Source of the DNA: an uncultured Oscillospiraceae bacterium
GTDB lineage: Bacteria > Bacillota > Clostridia > Oscillospirales > Oscillospiraceae
Length of the DNA: 64,000 nt
Assembly (NCBI GenBank): GCA_944387065.1
Contig: CALXDM010000003.1
Coordinates: 1-64,000 of the forward strand
Reading direction: 5' to 3'
Shown here: positions 50,997 to 59,631 of the stretch, piece by piece
How positions within the stretch are numbered: position 1 is the stretch's first letter
How the letters are laid out: each line of letters begins with the position of its first letter
Position numbers and translations under genes: made by a program
Notes under the pieces: generated by a model
Told to the model about the DNA's origin: nothing
The model's database searches: none
The model's input: only the letters and a program-made list of their open reading frames with translations

Positions 50997-51650
50997 GTGC
51001 CGGTCTGCTATATTTTCGGCTCCGGGGAATATGGAGCCCAATGGCCCCGGATGGGGCTGGACGACCTGGTCATCGCCGCCGACGGCGGCTATGCCCAGCT
51101 GGAGGGGCGGGGGGTGAGCCCCCATCTGCTGGTGGGGGACTTTGACTCCCTGGGCTATGTGCCCGACCACCCCCGCATCGTGCGCCATCCAGTGGTTAAG
51201 GACGACACGGATACCGCCCTGGCCATCCGGGAGGGCTGGGCGCGGGGGCTGCGGGAGTTTCACATCTATGGCGGGATGGGCGGCCGGCTGGACCACACCC
51301 TGGCCAACCTGCAGCTGCTGGTGGGGCTGTCCCAGCAGGGGGGCGCGGGCTTCCTGGTGGGGGAGCGAGAGGTGGCCACCGCCCTGACGGCGGGTGCGCT
51401 GCGCTTCCCGGCGGGCTACCAGGGCACCCTGTCCGTCTTTGCCGCGGGCGGCCCCGCCGAGGGGGTGACTCTGACGGGATTGCGCTACCCCCTCCGGGAG
51501 GGGCGGCTCACCGGCGGGGTGCCGCTGGGGGTGAGCAATGCCTTCCTGGGCGGGCCGGCCACAGTGGCGGTGGCGGCGGGGACGGTGCTGGTCCTGTGGC
51601 TGCCCCATCCGGAGCTGCCTTTGCCGGAGCGCCGGCTGGCCGGACAATAA
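50997..51650 (+). CDS. thiN: Thiamine pyrophosphokinase
   Basis: This 217-residue enzyme makes thiamine diphosphate from thiamine and ATP. It has VIAADGGYAQLEGRGVSPHL, VGDFDSLG, KDDTDTALAIREG and YGGMGGRLDHTLANLQLL, and a C-terminal beta domain with SNAFLGGPATVAV. The start is GTG 50997 with GAGAGGGGGAAGG upstream. The in-frame ATG at 50925 lacks a ribosome site. It probably has its own weak promoter near 50928 or reads from gatB. Confidence 0.9.
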   Translation: MPVCYIFGSGEYGAQWPRMGLDDLVIAADGGYAQLEGRGVSPHLLVGDFDSLGYVPDHPRIVRHPVVKDDTDTALAIREGWARGLREFHIYGGMGGRLDHTLANLQLLVGLSQQGGAGFLVGEREVATALTAGALRFPAGYQGTLSVFAAGGPAEGVTLTGLRYPLREGRLTGGVPLGVSNAFLGGPATVAVAAGTVLVLWLPHPELPLPERRLAGQ

Positions 51651-51659
51651 CAAATGGAA

Positions 51660-51705
51660 AACCCCCTGCCCGGGCTTTTGGCCCGGGCAGGGGGTCCGTT
51701 TTATT
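51660..51705. terminator. Bidirectional terminator between thiN and hsp20
   Basis: ACCCCCTGCCCGGGC pairs perfectly with GCCCGGGCAGGGGGT around TTTTG. A T run follows on the forward strand, and GGTTTTCC on the reverse strand. Confidence 0.85.
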
Positions 51706-51728
51706 TCGCGGCGGGGCGCCGCCCCGGA

Positions 51729-52172
51729 TCAGTCGATGGCCACAGCGGTGCTTTTGGGCAGCTCCCGCTGGGCCTGCTTGGGCAGGGTGAGGCGCAGGAT
51801 GCCGTGCTCATATTTGGCCGTCACGTCGGTGGGCTCCATCTGGCCCACATAGAAGCTGCGGCTGCAAGCGCCAGAGTACCGCTCCTGGCGGAGATACTTG
51901 CCGTCCTGGCCCTTCTGCTCCCGCTCCAGCCCCTTGGCGGCACGGACGGTCAGATAGCCGTCCTTCACGTCCACGTGGATCTCATCCTTCTGGAAGCCGG
52001 GCAGGTCGATGTCCACCTCATAGGCGCCCTCCGTCTCCCGCACGTCGGTCTTCATCAGGTGCTTGGCCCGCTTGCCATACAGGGGATTGCGGCCAAACCA
52101 GGCCGGAAAACGCATAAAATCATCGTCAAAGAACTCGTCAAATAGGTTCTCGCTCCATACGCTGGGCAGCAT
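51729..52172 (-). CDS. Hsp20 / alpha-crystallin small heat-shock protein
   Basis: This 147-residue protein is an ATP-independent holdase that binds unfolding proteins. The alpha-crystallin domain (about 38-140) contains MKTDVRETEGAYEVDIDLPG, RSFYVGQMEPTDVTAKYEHG and the conserved GILRLTLPKQ. An Asp/Phe-rich N-terminal arm is present. The promoter overlaps a CIRCE element, so HrcA should repress it along with the dnaK operon. Confidence 0.95.
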   Translation of the reverse strand: MLPSVWSENLFDEFFDDDFMRFPAWFGRNPLYGKRAKHLMKTDVRETEGAYEVDIDLPGFQKDEIHVDVKDGYLTVRAAKGLEREQKGQDGKYLRQERYSGACSRSFYVGQMEPTDVTAKYEHGILRLTLPKQAQRELPKSTAVAID

Positions 52173-52252
52173 AAATCATTCCTCCATTCCAAACGGCTGC
52201 TTCTGGGTGTGGGGTTGGGCCCCGACCGGGCCCTTTCCCTTGGGACACCTTT

Positions 52253-52280
52253 AGTATAGCACGAAAATTAGCACTGTCAA
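52253..52280 (-). promoter_or_regulatory. Promoter of hsp20
   Basis: On the reverse strand a perfect TTGACA (52280-52275) and TATACT (52258-52253) are 16 nt apart. The -35 box lies inside the CIRCE element. Confidence 0.8.
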
Positions 52281-52294
52281 TCGGAGAGTGCTAA
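52268..52294. promoter_or_regulatory. CIRCE element of hsp20
   Basis: TTAGCACTG-N9-GAGTGCTAA differs from the CIRCE consensus in one base (G for C at 52276). The change lets the spacer carry the TTGACA box. Confidence 0.92.
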
Positions 52295-52338
52295 TGTTTA
52301 CAAAAGAACCCATGTTTGTTCACAAAACATCTGATTTT

Positions 52339-52366
52339 GCCCCGCCCTGCCGGAGCAGAGCGGGGC
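52339..52366 (-). terminator. Weak terminator of the LysR gene
   Basis: GCCCCGC and GCGGGGC form a stem just past the LysR stop. No proper T run follows, so termination may be poor. Confidence 0.35.
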
Positions 52367-52370
52367 AGGG

Positions 52371-53264
52371 TCAGCGGCTCAGCTGGGCAAAGTGGCCGCA
52401 AATGTGTTCAAAGAGCTGGGCGGAGGCGAAAGAGTGGTAGCCCTGTTTGCGCCGGATGATGGCGATGTCCCATTGCAGGCGGGGCTCCAGGGGGACGATG
52501 GCCAGCTTGTCGGTCAGGTTGTGCTGGATGAGGGGCCGGGGCAGCAGGGCGATGCACTCCTGCATCTCCACCATCTTGAAGGTGAAGCCGGGCATGAGGC
52601 TCTTGTAGGCGATGCGGGGGGAGAAGCCGCTGGCGGCGCACATCTGGATGAAGGTGTCGTGGAGGGTGGCCGTCTCGCTGAAGGTGAGGATGCATTGGCC
52701 CTCCAGGTCCCGGATATGTACGCTGGGCATATAGGCGAAGGGGTGATCCTTCCAAACCACCAGCTGGCACACGTCCCGCACCAGCACATGGGTCTCAAAC
52801 CGGGTGGGGTTCTCCACCGGCAGCATCACCAGCCCCAGGTCTGCCTTACCCGAGCCCACGGAACTGGCCACCAGCTTGGAGCCTTCCTCCACCACGCTGA
52901 TGTCAATGCCGGGGAATTTTTGGTGGAAGTCGGAGAACAGGGCGGGGAAGTACATATCCAGCAGGACGCCCGGGATGTTCAGCCGGACCTCCCCGGTCTT
53001 GATGGAGCGCACATCGGACATGACCTGAAAGATCTCGTCGTACTGGATGAGGAAGGCCTGGGCCCGCTCGTACAGGGCGCGGCCCGCGTCGGTCAGGTGG
53101 AAGCTCTTACTGGTGCGCTCGATGAGCAGGATGTTCAGCGATTCCTCCAACTGCTTGATGGCCCGGGTCAGCATGGGCTGGGTCACATACAGCTGGGCGG
53201 CGGCCCGGGTGAAGCTCTCCTGCTGTACTACGGCGACAAAATATTTCAAGTGTTGAATTTCCAT
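52371..53264 (-). CDS. LysR-family transcriptional regulator
   Basis: The protein is 297 residues long. The N-terminal winged helix MEIQHLKYFVAVVQQESFTR, then LYVTQPMLTRAIKQLEESLN, is typical LysR. The ligand-binding domain has IPGVLLDMYFPALFSDFHQK and VSSVGSGKADLGLVML-type segments. ATG 53264 matches the family start, and ATG 53276 is an alternative. It is divergent from the CoA-transferase operon with a 363-nt gap holding several palindromes, so it probably activates that operon in response to its substrate. Confidence 0.88.
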   Translation of the reverse strand: MEIQHLKYFVAVVQQESFTRAAAQLYVTQPMLTRAIKQLEESLNILLIERTSKSFHLTDAGRALYERAQAFLIQYDEIFQVMSDVRSIKTGEVRLNIPGVLLDMYFPALFSDFHQKFPGIDISVVEEGSKLVASSVGSGKADLGLVMLPVENPTRFETHVLVRDVCQLVVWKDHPFAYMPSVHIRDLEGQCILTFSETATLHDTFIQMCAASGFSPRIAYKSLMPGFTFKMVEMQECIALLPRPLIQHNLTDKLAIVPLEPRLQWDIAIIRRKQGYHSFASAQLFEHICGHFAQLSR

Positions 53265-53297
53265 AATGGCATCCATACCCTTTTTTCATATAGCTCT

Positions 53298-53303
53298 ATT
53301 ATA
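53298..53303 (-). promoter_or_regulatory. Likely -10 box of the LysR gene
   Basis: A perfect TATAAT on the reverse strand lies 34 nt before the LysR start. No good -35 box is seen at 17 nt, which is common for regulated LysR promoters. Confidence 0.45.
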
Positions 53304-53379
53304 TCTGCAAGATGCATAAAAAGCACAGAAAAAAATCAACAAAATTTGATTGATAAAATTGTCTAAATGGGGCAAAAGG

Positions 53380-53416
53380 ATAACCAGAGAGGAATGCTTC
53401 CATTTTTTCTGGTTAT
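53380..53416. promoter_or_regulatory. Nested inverted repeat in LysR/CoA-transferase intergenic region
   Basis: ATAACCAGA (53380-53388) pairs perfectly with TCTGGTTAT (53408-53416), and GGAA-TGC-TTCC lies inside. TATAAT (53414-53419) overlaps the right arm. It may be a regulator-binding site or a stem-loop in the leader. Confidence 0.5.
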
Positions 53417-53445
53417 AATGCTATCAAAAAGACACAAAAAATGAA

Positions 53446-53478
53446 AATATAATTGTTATATTCTGTGCAATCTATAAT
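53446..53478 (+). promoter_or_regulatory. Palindrome and -10 box upstream of the CoA-transferase operon
   Basis: AATATAA-TTG-TTATATT (53446-53462) is a perfect inverted repeat. It is followed by a perfect TATAAT (53473-53478). There is no consensus -35, and the palindrome sits where the activator would touch polymerase, fitting a LysR-activated promoter. Confidence 0.5.
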
Positions 53479-53627
53479 ACTTTCGCAAGATACCAGACCA
53501 ATTTGGTGATTTTACAAAGGAAACGCCCGGGGAGTATACTCAAACCAAAGGCACGGAGAAGGAACACCTGGGCCCGTGCCTTCCCCGGGAGGGGAATCCA
53601 AATCTAAATCGGAAGGGGAGTGGTGGA

Positions 53628-55178
53628 ATGCCAAAGATCCTATCGGCGCGGGAAGCGGTTCGCCAGTATATTCAGGACGGCGCCACGGTCGCGTTCGGCG
53701 GGTTCGTAGGGGCCATGGTTCCAGAAGAGGTGAACAAAACCATCCAAGAGCTGTTTTTGGAAGAGGGCTCGCCCAAGGGATTGACCGCGATCTACGCGGC
53801 CGGACAGGGCGACTCGGACACCAGGGGACTCAACCATCTGGGAGAGGAAGGTCTGGTGGAGCGGGTCATCGGCGGGCACTGGGGCCTTGTTCCCCGGCTG
53901 CAAAAGCTGGCGCTGGAGAACAAGTGCGCGGCCTACAACTATCCCCAGGGCGTGATCTCCCAATGCTTCCGGGACATCGCGGCGGGCAAGGTGGGCGTGG
54001 TCACCCATGTGGGCCTGAAGACCTTTGCCGACCCCAGGCTGGAGGGCGGGATGCTCAACGAGAAGGCCCGCCAGGCCGGCCCCCTGGTGGAGCTGATCCA
54101 AATCGCCGGCCAGGAACGGCTGCTGTACAAGGCCATTCCCATTGACGTGGCGGTGATCCGCGCCACCTATGCTGACACCCACGGCAACTGTACCTTCCAC
54201 AAAGAAGGGGCCTTCTCCGAGACGCTGGCCATCGCCCAGGCGGCCCGCAACAGCGGAGGCAAGGTCATCGTCCAGGTAGAGCAGGTGGTGGAGTACGGTA
54301 ACCTGGATACCCGCCTGGTGCGCCTGCCCGGCATCTATGTGGACGCCATCGTGGTGGCCGACCCGGCCAACCATATGCAGACCTTCGGCACCCAGTACAA
54401 CCCCGCCTACTCTGGTGAGGCCCGAGTGCCTGTCAGTTCCCTGAAGCCCATGGAGCTGGATCAGCGCAAGATCGTGGCCCGCCGGGCCGCCATGGAGTTG
54501 GTGCCAAACGCCATCACCAACCTGGGCATCGGAATGCCTGAGGGGGTGGCCTCCATCGCGGCGGAGGAGGGGCTGGAGGGCATGGTGCTCACCACCGAGG
54601 CCGGTACCATCGGCGGCATCCCCGCCGGCGGCAAGGACTTTGGCGTGACCACCAACCCAGACTGCCTGCTGGACCAGCCCTCCCAGTTCGACTTCTACGA
54701 CGGGGGCGGGCTGGACGTGGCCTTCCTAGGTCTGGCCCAGGCCGACAAGCAGGGCAACATCAACGTGTCCAAGTTCGGGCCCAAGATTGCCGGCTGCGGT
54801 GGCTTTATCAACATTACCCAGAACGCCAAAAAGGTCATCTTCTGCGGTACCTTTACCGCTGGCGGGCTGAAGCTGGGGGTGGAGAACGGCCAGCTGCGCA
54901 TCCTGCAGGAGGGCAAGTCCAAAAAGTTCCTGGACCAGGTGGAGCAGGTCACCTTCTCCGGAGAGTACGCCATGGAGAAGGGGCAGCCTGTGCTGTATAT
55001 CACCGAGCGGGCGGTGTTCCGGCTCACCGACCAGGGCATGGAGCTGATCGAGGTGGCGCCCGGCGTGGATCTGCAGAAGGATGTGCTGGACCTGATGGAT
55101 TTCAAGCCTATCGTCCGGGACGTCAAGCAGATGGACCCGCGCATCTTCCGGCCCGAGCCCATGGGCCTGACCCTGTGA
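53628..55178 (+). CDS. Acyl-CoA:acetate/3-ketoacid CoA-transferase (propionate CoA-transferase type)
   Basis: This 516-residue single-chain enzyme joins the alpha and beta halves of family I CoA-transferases. It has GATVAFGGFVGAMVPEEV near the N-terminus, GMPEGVASIAAEEG, and the catalytic glutamate in VLTTEAGTIGGIP (Glu324). It moves CoA between short-chain acyl-CoA and free acids. GGAAGGGGAG precedes ATG 53628. It is followed by a GntP-type permease and a MaoC hydratase. The exact acid is unknown. Confidence 0.92.
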   Translation: MPKILSAREAVRQYIQDGATVAFGGFVGAMVPEEVNKTIQELFLEEGSPKGLTAIYAAGQGDSDTRGLNHLGEEGLVERVIGGHWGLVPRLQKLALENKCAAYNYPQGVISQCFRDIAAGKVGVVTHVGLKTFADPRLEGGMLNEKARQAGPLVELIQIAGQERLLYKAIPIDVAVIRATYADTHGNCTFHKEGAFSETLAIAQAARNSGGKVIVQVEQVVEYGNLDTRLVRLPGIYVDAIVVADPANHMQTFGTQYNPAYSGEARVPVSSLKPMELDQRKIVARRAAMELVPNAITNLGIGMPEGVASIAAEEGLEGMVLTTEAGTIGGIPAGGKDFGVTTNPDCLLDQPSQFDFYDGGGLDVAFLGLAQADKQGNINVSKFGPKIAGCGGFINITQNAKKVIFCGTFTAGGLKLGVENGQLRILQEGKSKKFLDQVEQVTFSGEYAMEKGQPVLYITERAVFRLTDQGMELIEVAPGVDLQKDVLDLMDFKPIVRDVKQMDPRIFRPEPMGLTL

Positions 55179-55238
55179 GGGGGATTGCCTGCTGATCTGA
55201 GCGCGGAGAGAAATTCTAATTCAGAGGAGGAAAGACGC

Positions 55239-56573
55239 ATGAGTTTGTTTGGTATCGTTCTGGGTCTTGTCCTGCTGATGGTGCTGGCCTATCGGGGCTA
55301 CTCCATCATCTGGGTAGCCCCTGTGTGTGCCATCGTGGTGGCCGTGTTCAGCGGCTACGCCATCCTGGACGCCTACATCGGCGACTACATGGCAGGCATG
55401 GCCGACTATGTGCTGCAGTGGTTCCCCGCCTTCTTCCTGGGGGCGGTGTACGGCAAGGTGATGGACATGACCGGCTCTGCCCGCAGCCTGGGCAACGCCT
55501 TGGTCAAGCTCATCGGCTCCCGGTTCGCCGTAGCGGCGGTGGTCATCCCCTGCCTGGCCATGACTTACGGCGGCATCTCCCTGTTCGTGGTGGTGTTCGT
55601 CATCTACCCCATGGGCTACTCCATCTACCGGGCTGCCGACCTGCCCCGTACCCTGCTGCCCGGCGCCATCGCCACCGGTGCGTTTGGCATCACCATGACC
55701 GCCATCCCCGGCACGCCCCAGATTCAGAACATCATCCCCACCGAGTACTACGGAACCAACGCTATGGCGGCCCCTCTGCTGTCCATCGTGGCTGTGATCG
55801 TGATGTTCGTCCCCGCCTATGCCTATCTGGAGTGGCGTGCCCACAACGCCCGGAAGAAGGGCATGCACTTTGTGCCAGACCCCAAGCATAAGGAAGTGGA
55901 TCACGACGAAAAGGACCTGCCCTCCTGGCACTGGGTCACCGGCCTGATCCCGCTGATCGTCGTGGTGCTGATGCTCAACCTGTTCCCCTACCTGATGCGG
56001 GAGTACGCCGGCATCGACTTCACCACCAGCCAGTCCATGGTCATTGCCCTGGTGTGCGGCATCCTGGTGGCCTGTCTGCTCAACCTCAACCAGGTTAAGA
56101 CTCTGCTGCCCGCCATCAACGAGGGAGCCAACGGCTCCATGGGCGCCATCATGAACACCGCCTGCGCGGTGGGCTTCGGCTCCGTGGTCAAGGTGGTGCC
56201 CGGCTTCGCCGTGCTGACCAACCTGACTCTGAACATGCCCGGCTCCATCCTGTTCTCCGAGGCGGTGGCGGTCAACCTGCTGGCCGGCGCCACGGGCTCC
56301 GCTTCCGGCGGTATGTCCATCGCTCTGGAGGCCCTGGGCCCCCGGTTTGCCGAGATGGCCGCGGGCAACCAGGCCATGCTGGAGAACCTGCACCGTATCG
56401 CCTCCATCTCCTCCGGCGGTCTGGACACCTTGCCCCACAATGGCGCGGTGCTCACCCTGCTGGCCGTGTCCAACTGTACCCACAAGGAGTCCTATATCGA
56501 CATCTGCGTGACCACTTGTATCATCCCGCTGGTGGCCTCCCTGTTGCTGGCCCTCATCTGGGGCCTGTTCTGA
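55239..56573 (+). CDS. GntP-family organic acid permease
   Basis: This 444-residue membrane protein has about twelve helices and the start VLGLVLLMVLAYRGYSIIWV typical of the GntP/hydroxybutyrate permease group. It contains AFGITMTAIPGTPQIQNIIP and ATGSASGGMSIALEALG. It imports a small carboxylate with protons. Its place between a CoA-transferase and an enoyl-CoA hydratase suggests a hydroxy acid such as 3-hydroxybutyrate. AGAGGAGG precedes ATG 55239. Confidence 0.88.
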   Translation: MSLFGIVLGLVLLMVLAYRGYSIIWVAPVCAIVVAVFSGYAILDAYIGDYMAGMADYVLQWFPAFFLGAVYGKVMDMTGSARSLGNALVKLIGSRFAVAAVVIPCLAMTYGGISLFVVVFVIYPMGYSIYRAADLPRTLLPGAIATGAFGITMTAIPGTPQIQNIIPTEYYGTNAMAAPLLSIVAVIVMFVPAYAYLEWRAHNARKKGMHFVPDPKHKEVDHDEKDLPSWHWVTGLIPLIVVVLMLNLFPYLMREYAGIDFTTSQSMVIALVCGILVACLLNLNQVKTLLPAINEGANGSMGAIMNTACAVGFGSVVKVVPGFAVLTNLTLNMPGSILFSEAVAVNLLAGATGSASGGMSIALEALGPRFAEMAAGNQAMLENLHRIASISSGGLDTLPHNGAVLTLLAVSNCTHKESYIDICVTTCIIPLVASLLLALIWGLF

Positions 56574-56607
56574 GCAACACAACGTGAAGAAAGGACGGGA
56601 TCATTCC

Positions 56608-57018
56608 ATGACGATTCAAGAACTGAAGGTTGGCGACAGCGCCAGCATGGCCAAGACCGTCACCGAGACCGACGTGTACCTGTTTGCCGGGATCACCGGG
56701 GACCTGAACCCCGCCCATGTCAACGAGCAGGCCTCCAGCCAGACGTCCTTTGGCGGGCGCATTGCCCATGGCATCCTCAGCGCCGGGTTTATCTCCGCAG
56801 TACTGGCTATGAAACTGCCCGGCCCGGGCACCATCTATCTGGGTCAGGAGCTGAAATTCACAAAGCCTGTCCGTTTTGGAGATACGGTGACCGCCACCTG
56901 CACGGTCACTGAGATCGTGGCGGAGAAGAACATTGTCAAGCTGGAGACCGTGTGCACCAATCAGAACGGGGATGTGGTCATCAAGGGAATGGCCACCGTC
57001 ATGCCCCCTAAACCGTGA
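56608..57018 (+). CDS. MaoC-type (R)-enoyl-CoA hydratase
   Basis: This 136-residue hotdog-fold protein has the hydratase motif FAGITGDLNPAHVNEQAS (catalytic Asp and His) and RIAHGILSAGFISAVLA. It adds or removes water between (R)-3-hydroxyacyl-CoA and enoyl-CoA. AAAGGACGGG precedes ATG 56608. It is the last gene of the CoA-transferase operon and is followed by a strong terminator. Confidence 0.92.
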   Translation: MTIQELKVGDSASMAKTVTETDVYLFAGITGDLNPAHVNEQASSQTSFGGRIAHGILSAGFISAVLAMKLPGPGTIYLGQELKFTKPVRFGDTVTATCTVTEIVAEKNIVKLETVCTNQNGDVVIKGMATVMPPKP

Positions 57019-57044
57019 CAAAGGGTGGGGCCTCTGCCCCCATG

Positions 57045-57090
57045 AAAAAGTCGGAGCCCGGGCGCGCAAGCGCCCGGGCTCCGACTTTTT
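57045..57090 (+). terminator. Terminator of the CoA-transferase operon
   Basis: A perfect 21-bp stem (57045-57065 with 57070-57090) with a GCAA tetraloop has A and T runs at its base, so it can act in both directions. Confidence 0.92.
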
Positions 57091-57129
57091 GCCTGACGCA
57101 CCCTCCGGCGGTAGAGGGGAGACAGGGGG

Positions 57130-57158
57130 TTCCCTTTTGGAGGAATTGGCGGTATAAT
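57130..57158 (+). promoter_or_regulatory. Promoter of the transglutaminase-SLH gene
   Basis: A perfect TATAAT (57153-57158) has a weak TTCCCT (57130-57135) at 17 nt. The gene starts about 80 nt downstream. Confidence 0.55.
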
Positions 57159-57239
57159 GGGAAATAACTGGCATAGCGGGGGCCTCCACCCCGGCTCGGC
57201 TGCGCGCCGAGTGCCGGAAAGAAGAAGGGGGACCGTCAT

Positions 57240-59213
57240 ATGAAGAAACAGATGCTTGCCTTATCAGTTGGGTTTGCCCTGCTGCTGGCGCTGTCCACCC
57301 CTGCCATGGCGGCCCAGGCCGCTCCGGGGGAAACTGTCGCGCCCGGTCAGGTGGTGACCGCCGATGTCCGGGGCCTGGCGGCAGCTGCCGGCGGTACAGT
57401 CCAGCTGGCGGCGGGGAACCATGTGCGGTGGATTGACCGGGTGGATCTGCCGGCAGAGGTGGACGACTTCTATGCGAGACTGGTGGAGGCGGTGGACAAC
57501 GACGGGGTGGGCGATTGGTTGATCGACCCGGCCACCTACGGCGAGATGGCAGAAGGGGTAGCGGGCTATCGGGTGGCGGCTGCGCTCACCGTGCAGGGCC
57601 GGCTGAGCCAGGCGGAGGCCACCGCCTATTTGGATAATCTGTGGGCGGCCCTGGGGGCCTTTGACCGGGACGTGCCCGAGGTGTTCTGGCTGTCAGGCAC
57701 CTACACCCTGTTCTATGTGTACAGTGGCGGGAGCACCACCTTTTACCTGGTGCTGTCCAGCGAGGACGGATACGGCATCCTGGACAGGAGCTATCCCACC
57801 GCGGCCCAGCTGCGAGCGGCCATTTCTCAGCGGGACCAGGCGGTGGAGGCCATCCTAGCTGGCACGGTGACGACAGGGGAGGGGGAGGTGCTGCACTATG
57901 ACGCGGGGGCGTCCCGCCAGGCGAACCTGCGCTACTTCAATGCCTGGCTGACCCTGCACAACGAGTACAACACCTCCGCCGGGGCGGATCCCTTCCACGC
58001 CACGGAGTGCCTGAGCGCCTTGACGGGCAGCACGGGGGAGGCCGGCCCGGTGTGCGAGGGCTACACCCGGGCCTTCAAGCTGTTGTGCGACACGGTGGGC
58101 ATCCCCTGCGTGCTGGTTGACGGCCCGGCCTACAACGCGGCGGGGGTGGCCAGCGGGCATATGTGGAACTATGTACAGATGGAAGACGGTGGATGGTACG
58201 GAGTGGATGTGACTTGGAATGACCCGGTGGGGGGCTCCCCGGGGGCGGTCTCAGGCCTGGAGCGGGAGGACTACCTGCTGGTGGGGGCGCAGACGGTGGT
58301 GGGACGGCTGGCCTTTTCCGACTCCCATGTGGAGCAGAACTGGGTTTTTGAGGGCGGGGCCCGCTATCCCAACGGACCTGAGCTGAGCCAAACGGCCTAT
58401 GACCCGGCGGGGGTGGCCGCAGGCTATGCCGTCATGGTGCCTCAGGTGGACTATGGCTGGGTGGAGGCCAGCCCGGCCCTTGCCCCAGCAGGGGCCACAG
58501 TGACCCTGACCGCATATCCAGACGAGGGCTATATGCTGTCCAGCCTGTTCGTGGTGGACGGGCAGGGGCAGCGGGTGGAGGGAGTGAGCCACCCCGACGG
58601 GCGCTATACCTTTGCCATGCCAGCGGTGGCGGTGACGGTCCATGCCGTCTTTGCCCCCGAGGGGACCGATCTGCCCTTCCGGGATGTGGCCGCCGTCCAC
58701 TGGTTCTATGACGAGGTGCGCTATGTGTGGGACAGCGGCCTGATGCAGGGCACCGGGGCGGATCGCTTTGGGCCCGACGTGACCACCACCCGGGCCCAAC
58801 TGGTCACAACCCTATACCGCTTGGCGGGCCAGCCGGCGGTGGCGGGGGCCAACCCCTTTGCCGACGCGACCGCCGCCTGGTATGCCGATGCGGTGGCATG
58901 GGCCAGCCAGAACGGCATCGTGGAGGGGTACAGCGCCACCCAGTTTGGCCCCGAGGACGTTGTGACCCGGGAGCAGCTGGCGGCCATTCTGTATCGCTAC
59001 GCCGGGTGCGCTGGCTATGACCAGACCGGGCTGGGCAGCCTGGCTGGCTTTGCCGACGGGGGCGCGGTGTCCGGGTGGGCGCGGCAGGCCATGACCTGGG
59101 CGGTGGGCCGGGGACTGATCCACGGCGTCGGCAGCTTGGCCGATCCCCAGGGATCTGCCACCCGGGCCCAGCTGGCAGCCGTCCTGACCCGTTTTTGCCA
59201 GGCCTATCCCTGA
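57240..59213 (+). CDS. Secreted transglutaminase-like protein with SLH domains
   Basis: The protein is 657 residues long. A signal peptide (KKQMLALSVGFALLLALSTP, cut near AMAA) is followed by an N-terminal region and then a transglutaminase-like core: Cys in GPVCEGYTRAFKLLCD, His in ASGHMWNYVQM and Asp in WYGVDVTWND. A beta repeat of the InlB/flagellin type (VEASPALAPAGATVTLTAYP, AMPAVAVTVHAVFAPEG) follows. Three SLH domains end the protein (FRDVAAVHWFYDEVRYVWDS; FADATAAWYADAVAWASQNG; FADGGAVSGWARQAMTWAVG) and anchor it to the wall. It probably cross-links or cuts wall proteins or peptides. Confidence 0.88.
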   Translation: MKKQMLALSVGFALLLALSTPAMAAQAAPGETVAPGQVVTADVRGLAAAAGGTVQLAAGNHVRWIDRVDLPAEVDDFYARLVEAVDNDGVGDWLIDPATYGEMAEGVAGYRVAAALTVQGRLSQAEATAYLDNLWAALGAFDRDVPEVFWLSGTYTLFYVYSGGSTTFYLVLSSEDGYGILDRSYPTAAQLRAAISQRDQAVEAILAGTVTTGEGEVLHYDAGASRQANLRYFNAWLTLHNEYNTSAGADPFHATECLSALTGSTGEAGPVCEGYTRAFKLLCDTVGIPCVLVDGPAYNAAGVASGHMWNYVQMEDGGWYGVDVTWNDPVGGSPGAVSGLEREDYLLVGAQTVVGRLAFSDSHVEQNWVFEGGARYPNGPELSQTAYDPAGVAAGYAVMVPQVDYGWVEASPALAPAGATVTLTAYPDEGYMLSSLFVVDGQGQRVEGVSHPDGRYTFAMPAVAVTVHAVFAPEGTDLPFRDVAAVHWFYDEVRYVWDSGLMQGTGADRFGPDVTTTRAQLVTTLYRLAGQPAVAGANPFADATAAWYADAVAWASQNGIVEGYSATQFGPEDVVTREQLAAILYRYAGCAGYDQTGLGSLAGFADGGAVSGWARQAMTWAVGRGLIHGVGSLADPQGSATRAQLAAVLTRFCQAYP

Positions 59214-59631
59214 AAAGACAACCCCACCGGCCATTTGGCCCGGTGGGGAGGGAATAGAAGGACCACCGCGGACACCCGCGGTGGTCTTTTGCTGGTGGAG
59301 CCCAGGTGAGCGTGTATTGGCCTATACCAGCTGGTAATTGCGGGACAGGCCCTGGGAGAGGATGGGATGGGCAAGCCTGAAATACCCGTCAGAATGGACA
59401 GAGGATCAGAGGGAAATTGTATCATTTGCTGAAAATGACTTTAGCTGAAAAAACTGGTTTCAATTTCCTGCTTGCTGCGTTATCATAAATTTACAAGAGA
59501 GAGCAGAAAGAGGACAGTTTCGTTGGGCAAGTTGCCGATCAATCCCTCCATCAGTTACTGCAACGGTTGAAATAGATGATCACCCGTAGCGGCTGGTTTT
59601 CAAAGTATGATTATTTGTGAGGTTAGTTTTG
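59214..59631. other. Intergenic region, terminator only
   Basis: It contains a GC hairpin CCCCACCGG/CCGGTGGGG (59222-59248) and the terminator at 59261-59290. The remaining 340 nt are AT-rich and show no gene or clear promoter. Composition changes at about 59400, marking the start of the lower-GC gene pair. Confidence 0.5.
59261..59290 (+). terminator. Terminator of the transglutaminase-SLH gene
   Basis: GACCACCGCG pairs perfectly with CGCGGTGGTC and TTTT follows. A nearly identical stem occurs at 60685-60714. Confidence 0.85.

Noticed and set aside
55221-56582. 453-codon reverse frame rich in His, Gly and Gln
   Set aside because: It is a shadow of the GntP permease gene on the forward strand.
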